In this document: piece by piece, positions 25,327-33,860 of the stretch
Layout: every line of letters starts with the position of its first letter
Position numbering within the stretch: the stretch's first letter is position 1
Origin: Sporobacter sp038405045
GTDB taxonomy: Bacteria > Bacillota > Clostridia > Oscillospirales > Oscillospiraceae
Reading direction: 5' to 3'
Length of the DNA stretch: 64,000 bases
Assembly (NCBI GenBank): GCA_038405045.1
Contig: JBBZIV010000001.1
Coordinates: 930,001-994,000, forward strand
Notes under the pieces: model-generated
Told to the model about the DNA's origin: nothing
Databases searched by the model: none
Seen by the model: only the letters and a program-made list of their open reading frames with translations
Made by a program: the position numbers and the translations under genes

Positions 25327-26448
25327 TCAGGCGCGCCATAAATCTCTGATAATGTCGATCACGCGGTCCTGTTCCGGCACCGTCATGCGCGTATCGCTCG
25401 GCAGACAGACGCCATCGTTAAAGATCGACTCGGCGACAGCGCCGCCGACTGTTTCACATGCCTTATAAAACGGCTGGCAGTGCAGTGGCTTCCAGATGGG
25501 ACGGCTTTCAATGTTTTCGCGCTCAAGCGCTTCGATAATTTCTGCCGGGCGGACGGGGCCGCCGAGCGTCAGACACGAAAGCCAGCGGTTACTGAAGTCC
25601 CACGCGTTATCCGGCATAAAGGCAACGCCCTCGAGACCGGCGAGCGCTTTTTGATAGCGGTCATATATCGCCCGCTTTTGATCGACGCGGCTGCCGAGCA
25701 CCTTGAGCTGGCCGCGGCCGATGCCGGCAAGGACATTGCTCAGCCGGTAATTATACCCCAGCTCGCTGTGCTGGTAATGACGTGCCGGGTCGCGCGACTG
25801 CGTGGCCCAGAACTTGATTTTATTAATACGCTCTTCCTTGTCGGACACGACCATACCACCGCCCGACGTTGTAATAATTTTGTTGCCGTTGAACGAGTAA
25901 ACGCCGAAATCGCCGAACGTGCCGGTGTGGCAGCCTTTATAAAGCGTTCCGAGGCTTTCGGCCGCGTCTTCAATCAGCGTGGCGTGATAGCGGCGGCAGA
26001 GGGACACAATCGCGTCCATATCGGCGGACAGGCCGTAGAGATGAACGGCGATGACGGCCTTTGGCTTGTATTTCTTCAAAGCCGTCTCGAGCGCCTCGGG
26101 GTCGAGGTTCCACGTCTCCCGGCTGCTGTCGACAAAGACCGGCACAGCGCCGAGATAGACGATGGGGTTTGCCGATGCGGCAAACGTCAGGCTCTGGCAA
26201 ACGACCGTATCGCCGCGAGCAACGCCCGCGGCCAAAAGGGCCATATGAATGGCCGCCGTCCCGGAGGAGAGCGCGGCGGCGTGCCGCGCGCCGACCATCT
26301 CGGCGAGTTCACGCTCAAAGCCGTCAACATTGGCGCCGAGGGGGGCGATCCAGTTCGTCTCAAATGCCTCGCGCACAAATGCCTGCTCGTAACCGGCGTC
26401 ACTCATATGCGGGGCGGCGAGATAAATTTTTTTCTGCATCATTTTCAT
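25327..26448 (-). CDS. DegT/DnrJ/EryC1/StrS aminotransferase (PglE/EpsN-like)
   Basis: 373 residues, PLP-dependent sugar aminotransferase. Seen: 'ALSSGTAAIHMALLAAGV' (cofactor phosphate binding), 'EDAAESLGTLYKG', and the PLP lysine in 'VYSFNGNKIITTSGGG'. Probably converts a UDP-4-keto sugar to the 4-amino form. It is the first gene of the polysaccharide operon, behind a strong promoter about 95 bases upstream. An in-frame Met two codons in is an alternative start. Confidence 0.93.
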   Translation of the reverse strand: MKMMQKKIYLAAPHMSDAGYEQAFVREAFETNWIAPLGANVDGFERELAEMVGARHAAALSSGTAAIHMALLAAGVARGDTVVCQSLTFAASANPIVYLGAVPVFVDSSRETWNLDPEALETALKKYKPKAVIAVHLYGLSADMDAIVSLCRRYHATLIEDAAESLGTLYKGCHTGTFGDFGVYSFNGNKIITTSGGGMVVSDKEERINKIKFWATQSRDPARHYQHSELGYNYRLSNVLAGIGRGQLKVLGSRVDQKRAIYDRYQKALAGLEGVAFMPDNAWDFSNRWLSCLTLGGPVRPAEIIEALERENIESRPIWKPLHCQPFYKACETVGGAVAESIFNDGVCLPSDTRMTVPEQDRVIDIIRDLWRA

Positions 26449-26540
26449 CTCTGTTATTTATCGGTCTTTTTCGTGCCGTATCCAGCCACAGACGGTGTTC
26501 TCGCGTAAATTCGCGTTAAACCGCCATTTCTGGTACTTAA

Positions 26541-26569
26541 ATTATATAACATCGGGCACCGAGAGACAA
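26541..26569 (-). promoter_or_regulatory. Main promoter of the polysaccharide operon
   Basis: TTGTCT and TATAAT with a 17-bp spacer on the minus strand. The leader of about 85 bases to the aminotransferase start shows no recognisable riboswitch. Confidence 0.7.
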
Positions 26570-26667
26570 GGATAGAATCATTGGTCATCGTGCCATGGAA
26601 AAAAGTACATCTCACCCGTCAATTTCGACCTCTTGGCGGCTTTAACATGCCTCATGCGGAAAACCAC

Positions 26668-26696
26668 TTTAAACTTTGCGATAGAAACGCTATAAT
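26668..26696 (+). promoter_or_regulatory. Possible promoter of the LytTR gene
   Basis: TATAAT at 26691-26696 with only a weak TTTAAA 17 bp upstream. A weak -35 box is common where an activator, such as the LytTR protein itself, binds. Confidence 0.4.
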
Positions 26697-26718
26697 GCGA
26701 GCATGGGGAGGTGATCCG

Positions 26719-27189
26719 GTGAAGGTCCGTATTGAGCTTGTCGAGCAGCCAGCCGACGAGGAGGTGCTCATCCGCTGCGGCCGCGTGGACGACACCATCA
26801 TGAAAATTCACCGGTACATCCAAAGCGAGACGCAACCGGGCGCCAAGCTGACCTTTTATAAAGACAACGAGGAGTTTTACTTCCCGCTGGAAGAGGTGCT
26901 GTTCTTTGAGACAGCTGGCGAGCATATTTACGCCCACACGGCGACCGACGCCTACCGCATCCGGCACCGCCTGTACGAACTGGCGGAAATGCTGCCAAGT
27001 GATTTCGTGCGTGCGTCGAAGTCAACGATCATTAACGCCCGGCAGGTTTACTCGATAACGCGCAATCTCACGGCCTCAAGTCTCGTCCGCTTCGCCGGGA
27101 GCCATAAACAGGTTTACGTCTCACGCAATTATTATAAAGCGCTGCGGCTACGGCTCAGTCCCAGCCGGGGTGGCGCGCCGTCCGGCTAG
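26719..27189 (+). CDS. LytTR-domain DNA-binding regulator
   Basis: 156 residues. The C-terminal two thirds is a LytTR domain: 'EEFYFPLEEVLFFETAGEHIY' (first half and second half overlap the usual V-x-F-x-E block), 'YRIRHRLYELAEML', and 'FVRASKSTIINARQV'. No receiver domain, so it is the stand-alone type that pairs with a membrane protein. A GTG start at 26719 was chosen because GGGGAGG lies 9 bases upstream and the family N-terminus begins there; the longer frame runs through the promoter. Likely controls itself and the downstream LiaF-like gene. Confidence 0.9.
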   Translation: MKVRIELVEQPADEEVLIRCGRVDDTIMKIHRYIQSETQPGAKLTFYKDNEEFYFPLEEVLFFETAGEHIYAHTATDAYRIRHRLYELAEMLPSDFVRASKSTIINARQVYSITRNLTASSLVRFAGSHKQVYVSRNYYKALRLRLSPSRGGAPSG

Positions 27190-27247
27190 GACGGCATAAA
27201 AACATCGATTCATTTCACTATATGACGTATGACAGAAAGGAGTCATC

Positions 27248-27958
27248 ATGAAACACAATAATTGGTTCTGGGGCGTCTTCTTTGTACTGGCGGCTGTCTT
27301 TGTCGTTGCCAGCCAAATTCTCTCGTTTACCCAGATCGGCTTTTTGACAATCCTCGCAACGGTTCTGCTTGCAGCTGTGTTCATTCAGAGCCTCATAAAG
27401 CTTAACTTCTTTGGCATCTTCCTCTCACTGGCACTCGCTTACCTCATCTATATGCACCCTTTCGCACTCCCGCTTATTTCCCCGTGGCTGCTCATTTTAG
27501 CAGCTGTCCTCGTCAGCATCGGCCTGCACATTATTTTCCGCAGGCAGCCGAAACCACCGTGCTGCACGAGCTACGCGCACCATGGCGAGGAGCGGTACCA
27601 CACCATTGAGGACATCGACGACAACAACCCGAGCGTCAAGGTCTCGTTCGGCGCTTCCAGCAAATATCTGCACGCCGATGCTTTAAAGACAGGCCAGTTT
27701 TCTGTATCCTTCGGCGCGCTTGACGTCTATTTCGATCAGGTGCAGCTTGCAGCAGAGGGTGCCCAGCTCTTCTTAGACTGCAGTTTTGGCGCCATAAAGC
27801 TCTATTTCCCAAAAACGTGGCGCATTGTTGACAGTCTAAGCGCCAGCCTTGGCGGCGTCTCGAACGATACGCGCTTTAGCAAACCGGCTTCGGGTGCGCC
27901 GACCGTCACCCTGACGGGTAATGTTTCGCTCGGCGGCGTTGAAATCTACTACGTGTAA
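27248..27958 (+). CDS. LiaF-like membrane protein
   Basis: 236 residues: four hydrophobic helices in 1-100 (LiaF/LiaI transmembrane region), a linker rich in acidic residues, then a beta-rich C-terminal domain about 130-236 with repeated 'SFGA' turns (VKVSFGASSKYL, SVSFGALDVYF, DCSFGAIKLYF) ending 'SLGGVEIYYV'. That pattern is the LiaF C-terminal domain (cell-wall-active antibiotic response). In Bacillus, LiaF restrains the LiaRS system; here the partner would be the LytTR protein. A GAAAGGAG site precedes the start. Confidence 0.85.
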   Translation: MKHNNWFWGVFFVLAAVFVVASQILSFTQIGFLTILATVLLAAVFIQSLIKLNFFGIFLSLALAYLIYMHPFALPLISPWLLILAAVLVSIGLHIIFRRQPKPPCCTSYAHHGEERYHTIEDIDDNNPSVKVSFGASSKYLHADALKTGQFSVSFGALDVYFDQVQLAAEGAQLFLDCSFGAIKLYFPKTWRIVDSLSASLGGVSNDTRFSKPASGAPTVTLTGNVSLGGVEIYYV

Positions 27959-27981
27959 ACCACCGGATCAATAGACTTCTA

Positions 27982-28016
27982 TAAACGCGGCGCCGCCGGG
28001 GCGACGCCGCGTTTAT
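27982..28016 (+). terminator. Terminator after the LiaF-like gene
   Basis: AAACGCGGCG / CGCCGCGTTT stem followed by TATTTG. Separates the two-gene LytTR unit from the MFS gene. Confidence 0.7.
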
Positions 28017-28047
28017 TTGCCCGACGGTGCCGAATGTGAGGATTTTT

Positions 28048-29295
28048 ATGACAAACCGCGATAAGCTTTGGACACCCGGATTTCTCGTTTTATGGCAGAG
28101 CCAGCTTGTTTCAACCGTCGGAGACGCCGTTTATGCGATTGCGCTCGGCTTCTGGGTGCTGGCCACAACAGGGTCAACGGCGCTGATGGGCGCGCTGATG
28201 GCCGCCTCCACGCTGCCGGGCGTCCTCGTCTCCCCGTTTGCCGGTGTACTTGTTGACCGTTCAAACAAAAAGCGGCTGATGATTGCGATGGATTTCATCC
28301 GCGGCGTCGCCATCGTCCTTTTGGCGGCAGCGTCTTTGACGGGTATCATCAAAATCTGGATGGTTTTCGCCGCCGGGATTGTTTTGAGTGTTTGTGGCGC
28401 TGTTTTCACGCCGGGCGTACAATCATCCGTCCCCGACATTGTCCCGAAATCAAAGATATCCAACGCCAACGCCGCGTTCTCTGTCGTCCTCACGGGGGCA
28501 AGCCTCATTGGCAACGCCGGGGGCGGCTTTTTATATCAGGCGCTCGGGGCACCGCTATTATTTCTCGCAAACGGCCTGTCCTACCTGTTTTCAGGCGTCT
28601 GTCTGCCTTTTGTCAAAATACCCAGTGTCCGTCATATCGAAAAGCCGCATTTCTGGAAGGATATGGCCGACGGCTTTACTTATATGTGGCGCCTTAAAGG
28701 CCTGCGCCTGATTCTTGTCATCGCGGCACTTATAAACTTTTTTTCCTTTGTCGCCATCACCCTGATTCTGCCGTACTGCCAGTTTAACCCACGCCTCGGC
28801 GCCGTCGCTTATGGTGTTTTGATGGCCTGCTTCATGGGCGGCGCCGTTGCTGGTTTCACCGCACTCTCCATTTTCTGTTTTAAACCGCAGCACAAGATGG
28901 CGGTTTTCATTATCTCAAATTTTAGCTGCTATGTCTTTCTCATCATTGCCGTTAATCAGCCGAATCTCGTTGTCATGGATGTTTTACTCGTCCTTGCCGG
29001 GGCAGCCAACGCTGCCATGAATGTTTTGATGGTGTCAACCGTTCAGGCGTCGACACCGGCGGCGCTGCGCGGCAAGGTTATGTCATTCATGCGCATGACG
29101 ACGACGGGCCTGACGCCCTTCGCGATGGCGCTAGCCGGTGTGCTCGGCGGGTTTTTGCCGCTCCGGCTTATTATCACAGGAGCCTTCGCCTGCGGCCTGC
29201 TTGTTTCCTTACCGGCATATTTTTCGAAGCCCTTCAGAGCTTTCTTATCAGCCGAGGATCTGGCCGAAGCCTGCCTGAATGCCCAGAAAGCGTGA
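28048..29295 (+). CDS. MFS exporter (macrolide-efflux / EntS type)
   Basis: 415 residues, 12 hydrophobic helices. It has the loop-2 signature 'GVLVDRSNKKRLMIAMDFIRG' (read as D-R-x-x-K-R-x-M), 'WQSQLVSTVGDAVYAIALGFW' at the start and 'RGKVMSFMRMT' in the second half. This branch usually exports hydrophobic drugs or siderophores; the cargo is not predictable. The ATG at 28048 has GAGGA 6 bases upstream. It ends just before the cobalamin riboswitch promoter. Confidence 0.85.
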   Translation: MTNRDKLWTPGFLVLWQSQLVSTVGDAVYAIALGFWVLATTGSTALMGALMAASTLPGVLVSPFAGVLVDRSNKKRLMIAMDFIRGVAIVLLAAASLTGIIKIWMVFAAGIVLSVCGAVFTPGVQSSVPDIVPKSKISNANAAFSVVLTGASLIGNAGGGFLYQALGAPLLFLANGLSYLFSGVCLPFVKIPSVRHIEKPHFWKDMADGFTYMWRLKGLRLILVIAALINFFSFVAITLILPYCQFNPRLGAVAYGVLMACFMGGAVAGFTALSIFCFKPQHKMAVFIISNFSCYVFLIIAVNQPNLVVMDVLLVLAGAANAAMNVLMVSTVQASTPAALRGKVMSFMRMTTTGLTPFAMALAGVLGGFLPLRLIITGAFACGLLVSLPAYFSKPFRAFLSAEDLAEACLNAQKA

Positions 29296-29321
29296 GCAAT
29301 GCACTGTATGGTGAAAACAGC

Positions 29322-29350
29322 TTGACGTTATATTCAAAATATGTTAAAAT
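29322..29350 (+). promoter_or_regulatory. Promoter of the btu operon
   Basis: TTGACG and TAAAAT with a 17-bp spacer. The cobalamin aptamer begins about 10 bases after the -10 box. Confidence 0.8.
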
Positions 29351-29359
29351 GCCGTCAAA

Positions 29360-29572
29360 ATGAATAGCTTGTGTCTGTGCACACTTTGTGCCGGCAAGAA
29401 ATTGCCGAGGGAACGCGGATGAAAATTCCGGACTATCCCAGTAACCGTGAAGCGGACGAGCGGGCAATATGTCACTGTCTACATGACGGGAAGACGCCCT
29501 CGTAGGATGATGCTAAGTCGGGAGACCTGCTTACACATGAACACCCTGGGTTTGGGATCATGCTAGACATAG
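29360..29572 (+). promoter_or_regulatory. Cobalamin (AdoCbl) riboswitch
   Basis: The core 'GAGGGAACGCGGATGAAAAT' (29408 onward) is followed by CCCAGTAACCGTGAAGCGGA and the B12 box AAGTCGGGAGACCTGC at 29515-29530, in consensus order. The 3' segment up to about 29572 supplies the pseudoknot and leads into a terminator. Binding of adenosylcobalamin normally turns such operons off. Confidence 0.93.
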
Positions 29573-29590
29573 GCATACTATGTTTATTTG

Positions 29591-29624
29591 AGTCGCTCCT
29601 CAAACTGGGGGGAGCGGCTTTTTT
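29591..29624 (+). terminator. Terminator of the cobalamin riboswitch
   Basis: GTCGCTCC / GGAGCGGC stem followed by six T. It forms the OFF state about 50 bases before btuF. Confidence 0.88.
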
Positions 29625-29672
29625 GTGCTCCTTTCTCTATTCATTTTCCAATTTTGAAAGGGGACCCAATCG

Positions 29673-30641
29673 ATGAAAAAAGTAACGGCAATCCTTGTGG
29701 CAGCACTTCTCCTTATCTCCTTATCCGCCTGCTCCCTGTTCGCCCCCAAAAAAGACAACGCGACCGCATCGACGGCAATCACCGTCAAAGACATGACGGA
29801 CCGCTCTGTCACCCTCGACAAACCGGCTGAAAAAATCGTCGTCCTCACGGCGGCCGACTGTGAAATTCTTTATGCGCTTGGCGCGGGGAATACAGTCGTC
29901 GGCCGCGGTGAATACTGCGATTATCCGGCTGAGGTGTCCAGCGTGACATCTGTCCAGTCCGGCAGCGACACAAACATTGAGCAGGTCATCGGCCTCAAAC
30001 CCGACGTCGTCATCATGAGCACAATGGATCAGTCGACCGATCAGGTCAAGTCCTTCGAAGACGCCGGTATCAAGGTTATCATGACGAATGCCCAGACGAT
30101 TGAAGATGTCTATTCGGCCATTACGCTCATCGGCCAGGTCGTCGGCAAAAACACGGAAGCGACAGCCGTCGTTTCCAACATGAAGAAGACGTTTGACGAC
30201 CTTAAGGCAAAAGTGGCGGCCAACACGGCGGCCACCAGCAAGAAATCCATCTATTTCGAAGTTTCCCCGTTGCAGTACGGTCTGTACGCAGCCGGTTCCG
30301 GAACATACATGGACGAAATCGCCACGATGCTCGGCCTGACGAATATCTTCAGCGACACAAAGGATTGGGCAACGGTCAGCGAGGAGCAGGTCATCCAGCG
30401 CAACCCAGACTTCATCGTGACAACGGCGATGTCTTACGACGGCTCGCCCAACCCGATCGATGAAATTCTTGGCCGCAAGGGCTGGGAAAACATCAGCGCC
30501 GTTATGAACAAGACAATTTATAATGCCGACTCAAATTCCAGCGCGCTCATGCATCCCGGCCCGCGTCTTGCCGACGCGGCAACGGAGCTGTACAACTTTA
30601 TCTACGGCGGCACGGCCAGCACCCCTGTGCCGTCCAACTGA
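29673..30641 (+). CDS. btuF: Corrinoid ABC transporter substrate-binding lipoprotein
   Basis: 322 residues. Lipoprotein signal peptide with lipobox LSAC (Cys near 20), then two periplasmic-binding-protein lobes of the helical-backbone class: 'EKIVVLTAADCEILYALGAG', 'KPDVVIMSTMDQ', and 'NPDFIVTTAMSY'. Delivers cobalamin or cobinamide to the permease. The family also contains ferric-siderophore binders; the cobalamin riboswitch and cbiZ in the same operon decide the substrate. AAAGGGG precedes the ATG. Confidence 0.9.
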   Translation: MKKVTAILVAALLLISLSACSLFAPKKDNATASTAITVKDMTDRSVTLDKPAEKIVVLTAADCEILYALGAGNTVVGRGEYCDYPAEVSSVTSVQSGSDTNIEQVIGLKPDVVIMSTMDQSTDQVKSFEDAGIKVIMTNAQTIEDVYSAITLIGQVVGKNTEATAVVSNMKKTFDDLKAKVAANTAATSKKSIYFEVSPLQYGLYAAGSGTYMDEIATMLGLTNIFSDTKDWATVSEEQVIQRNPDFIVTTAMSYDGSPNPIDEILGRKGWENISAVMNKTIYNADSNSSALMHPGPRLADAATELYNFIYGGTASTPVPSN

Positions 30642-30655
30642 CATATCCCTCGCGC

Positions 30656-30692
30656 GAAAGGGGACGCCAGCCGTCCCCTTTCGTTCCTTTTT
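30656..30692 (+). terminator. Hairpin between btuF and btuC
   Basis: GAAAGGGGACG / CGTCCCCTTTC, an 11-bp stem followed by GTTCCTTTTT. Probably a partial terminator or 3'-end stabiliser giving more binding protein than permease. Confidence 0.65.
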
Positions 30693-30736
30693 ATCTTCTT
30701 TGCGCGCGATCTAAACAGACTGAAATAGGGTTGAAT

Positions 30737-31774
30737 ATGAAAATAAAAGCTCGGCCGGAAGGCTTTCGCCCCGTTGAATATGTTATTTTTGCCGCCGTCA
30801 CCTTTATCGTGATGGTCGTCTGCTTCTCTGTCGGCAGCGTCAGCGTCCCTTTAAAAGACACGATGACCGTCATCTGGAATACTCTTTTCGGCCTGCCGGT
30901 ACCCGCCGGTATATCACAGGCCGTCATTGTTTTTGTCCGGATGCCGCGCGTTTTGGCGGTCGCGCTTGTCGGCGCGTCGCTATCTCTCTGTGGTGGCACG
31001 ACGCAGGGCCTTTTGCGCAACCCACTGGCGGACAGCTCAACCATGGGCGTCTCGACCGGTGCGGGCGTCGGCGCTGTTTTATTTTTAGCTTTCGGCAGTA
31101 CGATCCCTGTTTTGCAAAGCGTCGGAACGATGGCCAGTGCAATGATCTTTGCGTTTATTTCGATCGTTGTGATCCTTTCCCTCTCGAATAAGATCGATTT
31201 TTCGTTCTCGACGAATACGATCATATTAATCGGCTTGGTTTATACCATGTTCGGCAGCTCCATCATCAGCCTCGTCATCACGTTTGCCGGCAGTAAAACA
31301 AGCACCGTCGTCTTCTGGCTGATGGGCTCCCTCTCGGGGGCGAAATATAAAGACGTTTTAATTCTGCTGGGGGCGCTTTTACTCTTTGGAACGGTTCTGT
31401 TATACTACGCCCGCGAGCTTAACGCCTTTGCCGTCGGCGAGGACAACGCCCGGACAATCGGTATCAGCGTCAAGCGGTCAAAATATATCATTCTGATCGC
31501 CGTTTCCGCGCTGATCGGCGTTTGCGTGTCCATCGGCGGGACGATTGCCTTTGTGGGGCTTGTCATCCCGCACATGACACGCATGCTCGTGGGGCCAAAT
31601 CACAAGCGGCTTTTGCCGGCGTCGCTCTTCTCCGGCGCGTCGTTTCTGATGCTGGCCGACCTTTTAGCGCGGACGCTTCTCAATCCGCGGGAGCTGCCAA
31701 TCGGCGTTGTCACGTCGTTTTTCGGGGCGTTTGCATTTGTTTTTATTTTCTATCGGACGAGAAAGGCGAAGTGA
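30737..31774 (+). CDS. btuC: Corrinoid ABC transporter permease
   Basis: 345 residues of the FecCD/BtuC family, about ten helices. Family landmarks: 'RMPRVLAVALVGASLSLCGG', 'GLLRNPLADSSTMGVSTGAG' and the coupling-loop 'GTIAFVGLVIPHMTRMLVGP'. The ATG at 30737 has AGGG 6 bases upstream. It ends 3 bases before btuD. Confidence 0.92.
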   Translation: MKIKARPEGFRPVEYVIFAAVTFIVMVVCFSVGSVSVPLKDTMTVIWNTLFGLPVPAGISQAVIVFVRMPRVLAVALVGASLSLCGGTTQGLLRNPLADSSTMGVSTGAGVGAVLFLAFGSTIPVLQSVGTMASAMIFAFISIVVILSLSNKIDFSFSTNTIILIGLVYTMFGSSIISLVITFAGSKTSTVVFWLMGSLSGAKYKDVLILLGALLLFGTVLLYYARELNAFAVGEDNARTIGISVKRSKYIILIAVSALIGVCVSIGGTIAFVGLVIPHMTRMLVGPNHKRLLPASLFSGASFLMLADLLARTLLNPRELPIGVVTSFFGAFAFVFIFYRTRKAK

Positions 31775-31777
31775 GGT

Positions 31778-32542
31778 ATGCTTGACGTTAAAAATCTCAC
31801 CGTTCAATTCGGCAGCCTCAAAATTGTTGATGACCTGAATTTTGAGGTCCGGCCGCAGGAGTGGCTGATGCTCGTCGGACCCAACGGTGCGGGCAAGAGC
31901 ACTGTTGTCTCCGCTGTTTCACAGCTTGTTGCCTACAGCGGTGATGTGCTGTTTGAGGACAGTGATATTGCGAAGCTCAAGCCGAAGGCGGCAGCTAAGC
32001 TGTTCGGTGTTTTGACGCAGAACCACACTGTCGGCTATTCCTTTACCGTTGAGGAGGTCGTCCGGCTCGGGCGGTACGCGTATTCAACAGGCCTATTTGC
32101 CGAAGGCAGCCCGGAGGACACGTTTAAAATCGATGAGGCGATCCGGATAACGGGCATGGAGCCTTACCGAAAGCAGTCTGTTTTAACGCTTTCCGGCGGC
32201 GAGCTGCAGCGGGCATTCCTCGCGCAGCTTTTGGCACAGGACCCGCGCCTGCTCATTTTGGACGAGCCGACGAATCACCTCGATCTGGTCTATCAGAAAC
32301 AGATTTTTGAGCTCATACGGGAGTGGCTTAAAACACCGGGACGGGCCGTTGTCTCCGTTGTGCACGATTTAAACCTCGCCAAGGCTTATGGCACGCACGC
32401 CGTTTTGCTCGACAAGGGGCGCATCGTTGCCAAGGGCGACGTCGACAGCGTTCTGTCGCCCGAAAATCTCAACGACGTCTACAGTATGGATGTCTGTGCG
32501 TGGATGCGCCAGCTGCTTTCGCAGTGGGAAAAGGGGCGCTGA
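31778..32542 (+). CDS. btuD: Corrinoid ABC transporter ATPase
   Basis: 254 residues. Walker A GPNGAGKST, Q-loop LTQNH, signature LSGGELQR, Walker B LLILDEPTNHLD and the switch His in VVHDLN are all intact. A GAGG site sits unusually close to the ATG, so coupling with btuC is likely. BtuD-type rather than siderophore-type by operon context. Confidence 0.93.
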   Translation: MLDVKNLTVQFGSLKIVDDLNFEVRPQEWLMLVGPNGAGKSTVVSAVSQLVAYSGDVLFEDSDIAKLKPKAAAKLFGVLTQNHTVGYSFTVEEVVRLGRYAYSTGLFAEGSPEDTFKIDEAIRITGMEPYRKQSVLTLSGGELQRAFLAQLLAQDPRLLILDEPTNHLDLVYQKQIFELIREWLKTPGRAVVSVVHDLNLAKAYGTHAVLLDKGRIVAKGDVDSVLSPENLNDVYSMDVCAWMRQLLSQWEKGR

Positions 32543-32543
32543 G

Positions 32544-33590
32544 ATGGTTATTCACGCCTTTCAAAACGGGGACACGCTGGAGCAGCAGGATCGCGCGCTG
32601 ATTGCCCGCTTTCACGGGGAGCGGCGCGTTTTGAGCACATCCGTCTTAAATGGCGGATGCCGCGATAACCTTCAAGCCGTCTTCAACCATGACTGTAAGG
32701 ATAACGGCGTTAAAAATACGCCTTTAAAAGCGCCGACGTATGAAGCGCATCTGGCACTTGTCGCCGAAGAGTTTGGGCTTGACGCCCGCTTTGCAACCGG
32801 CCTGTCTACGGCGGCCGATATGGACAATGTCGCTGTCGTCAGCGAAACATACGATGATTTGACGGTGACGGCGGCCGTGACGGGCGGGATCGACGTCAAC
32901 GGCGGGCGCGTCGGCGACCCGGCGGACTGGCACGAGGGTGCCGGGGGGTGTATCCCCGTCTCCGGCACCATTAATATTTTGCTTTTTATTGACGCAAACC
33001 TGCCGGAAGGGACGCTCGCGCGCGCGCTCGTCACCTGCACTGAGGCCAAGACGGCGGCGCTGCAGGAGCTTCTCGCGCCGAGCCGTTATTCAACGGGCAT
33101 CGCAACAGGCTCCGGAACAGACGGGACGGTGATTGTTTCAAACGCGGCATCCTCGCTGGTCCTAACGTTTGCCGGGAAGCATTCTAAGCTCGGCGAGCTC
33201 ATTGGGCGCTGCGTCATGTCCGCTGTCAAAAAAGCCCTTTTTCTGCAAACGGGGCTTTGTCCCGCGCAGCAGTTTGACGTCTTCGCCCGAACAGAGCGGT
33301 TCGGCTTGACGCGCCTGCGTTTTCTTGAAAAGCATCCGGCGGTTGACGTTTTGCGGCTCGATGCTCTTTCAAAAAGCAGTGAACTTGTTGTCATGACGTC
33401 TTTATTTGTCCACCTCCTCGACCAATTGCAGTGGGGCCTTATCTCCCCTGCCGACGCGCAATCCGGGGCGAAAAAGCTGCTTGAGGTTGCCGGGATTTCT
33501 TTAGCGGCTACAGACCGCGGCGCGAACGATATGGTACAGCAGTTGATTACGGCGTTTGAAGCGGCGCTTGTGACGATGGTGGAAAAATAA
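32544..33590 (+). CDS. cbiZ: Adenosylcobinamide amidohydrolase
   Basis: 348 residues of the CbiZ family. It cleaves the amide-linked aminopropanol tail of adenosylcobinamide, or of cobamides with the wrong lower ligand, to give adenosylcobyric acid for remodelling. Seen: 'STSVLNGGCRDNLQAVFNHD', 'ATGLSTAADMDNVAVV', 'GGIDVNGGRVGDP', and 'STGIATGSGTDGTVIV', the conserved Asn/Gly-rich blocks. The ATG at 32544 starts one base after the btuD stop, with AAAAGGGGCG upstream. A C-terminal extension of about 110 residues follows the CbiZ core; its role is unclear. Confidence 0.9.
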   Translation: MVIHAFQNGDTLEQQDRALIARFHGERRVLSTSVLNGGCRDNLQAVFNHDCKDNGVKNTPLKAPTYEAHLALVAEEFGLDARFATGLSTAADMDNVAVVSETYDDLTVTAAVTGGIDVNGGRVGDPADWHEGAGGCIPVSGTINILLFIDANLPEGTLARALVTCTEAKTAALQELLAPSRYSTGIATGSGTDGTVIVSNAASSLVLTFAGKHSKLGELIGRCVMSAVKKALFLQTGLCPAQQFDVFARTERFGLTRLRFLEKHPAVDVLRLDALSKSSELVVMTSLFVHLLDQLQWGLISPADAQSGAKKLLEVAGISLAATDRGANDMVQQLITAFEAALVTMVEK

Positions 33591-33617
33591 GTGGTGGGAT
33601 CGGCGCCTTTTCGCTCA

Positions 33618-33851
33618 TCAGTCGGCTTCGCCGACAGCTTCCCCCAGGGGAAGCCTTTGGGCGATTGATAAACGCCTAACGACATTGTTTTTGTAGGGAC
33701 GGTCATTGGCCGTCCGCCGTTGACGGATACGGGCGAGCATGGGAACCCGCCCCGACGGGGGAAAAAGCGGCACTCACAACGCAACAAACAAAGGGCAGAC
33801 ACAAGGTCTGCCCTTTCAGCATATCGGGCGGATATGGAATCCGCCCCTACT
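33618..33851. repeat. Cluster of G+C-rich inverted repeats
   Basis: Five unrelated-looking hairpins in a row: GTCGGC/GCCGAC with GCTTCCCC/GGGGAAGC (33621-33656), GGACGGtcattggCCGTCC (33697-33716), GGGCGagcatgggaaCCCGCCCC (33731-33753), GGGCAGACacaaGGTCTGCCC (33792-33812), and GGGCGGATatgGAATCCGCCC (33827-33848). Several end in CCC(C)TAC or CCCCGAC. Four have close relatives at 53711-53988 or 54469-54493. These look like dispersed non-coding elements; the cluster also follows cbiZ and may end its transcript. Confidence 0.7.
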
Positions 33852-33860
33852 GGGGTACGA

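Noticed and set aside
25480..26508. 342-residue plus-strand frame opposite the aminotransferase
   Set aside because: The minus-strand frame contains all aminotransferase motifs, and the opposite frame overlaps the operon leader and has no ribosome site.
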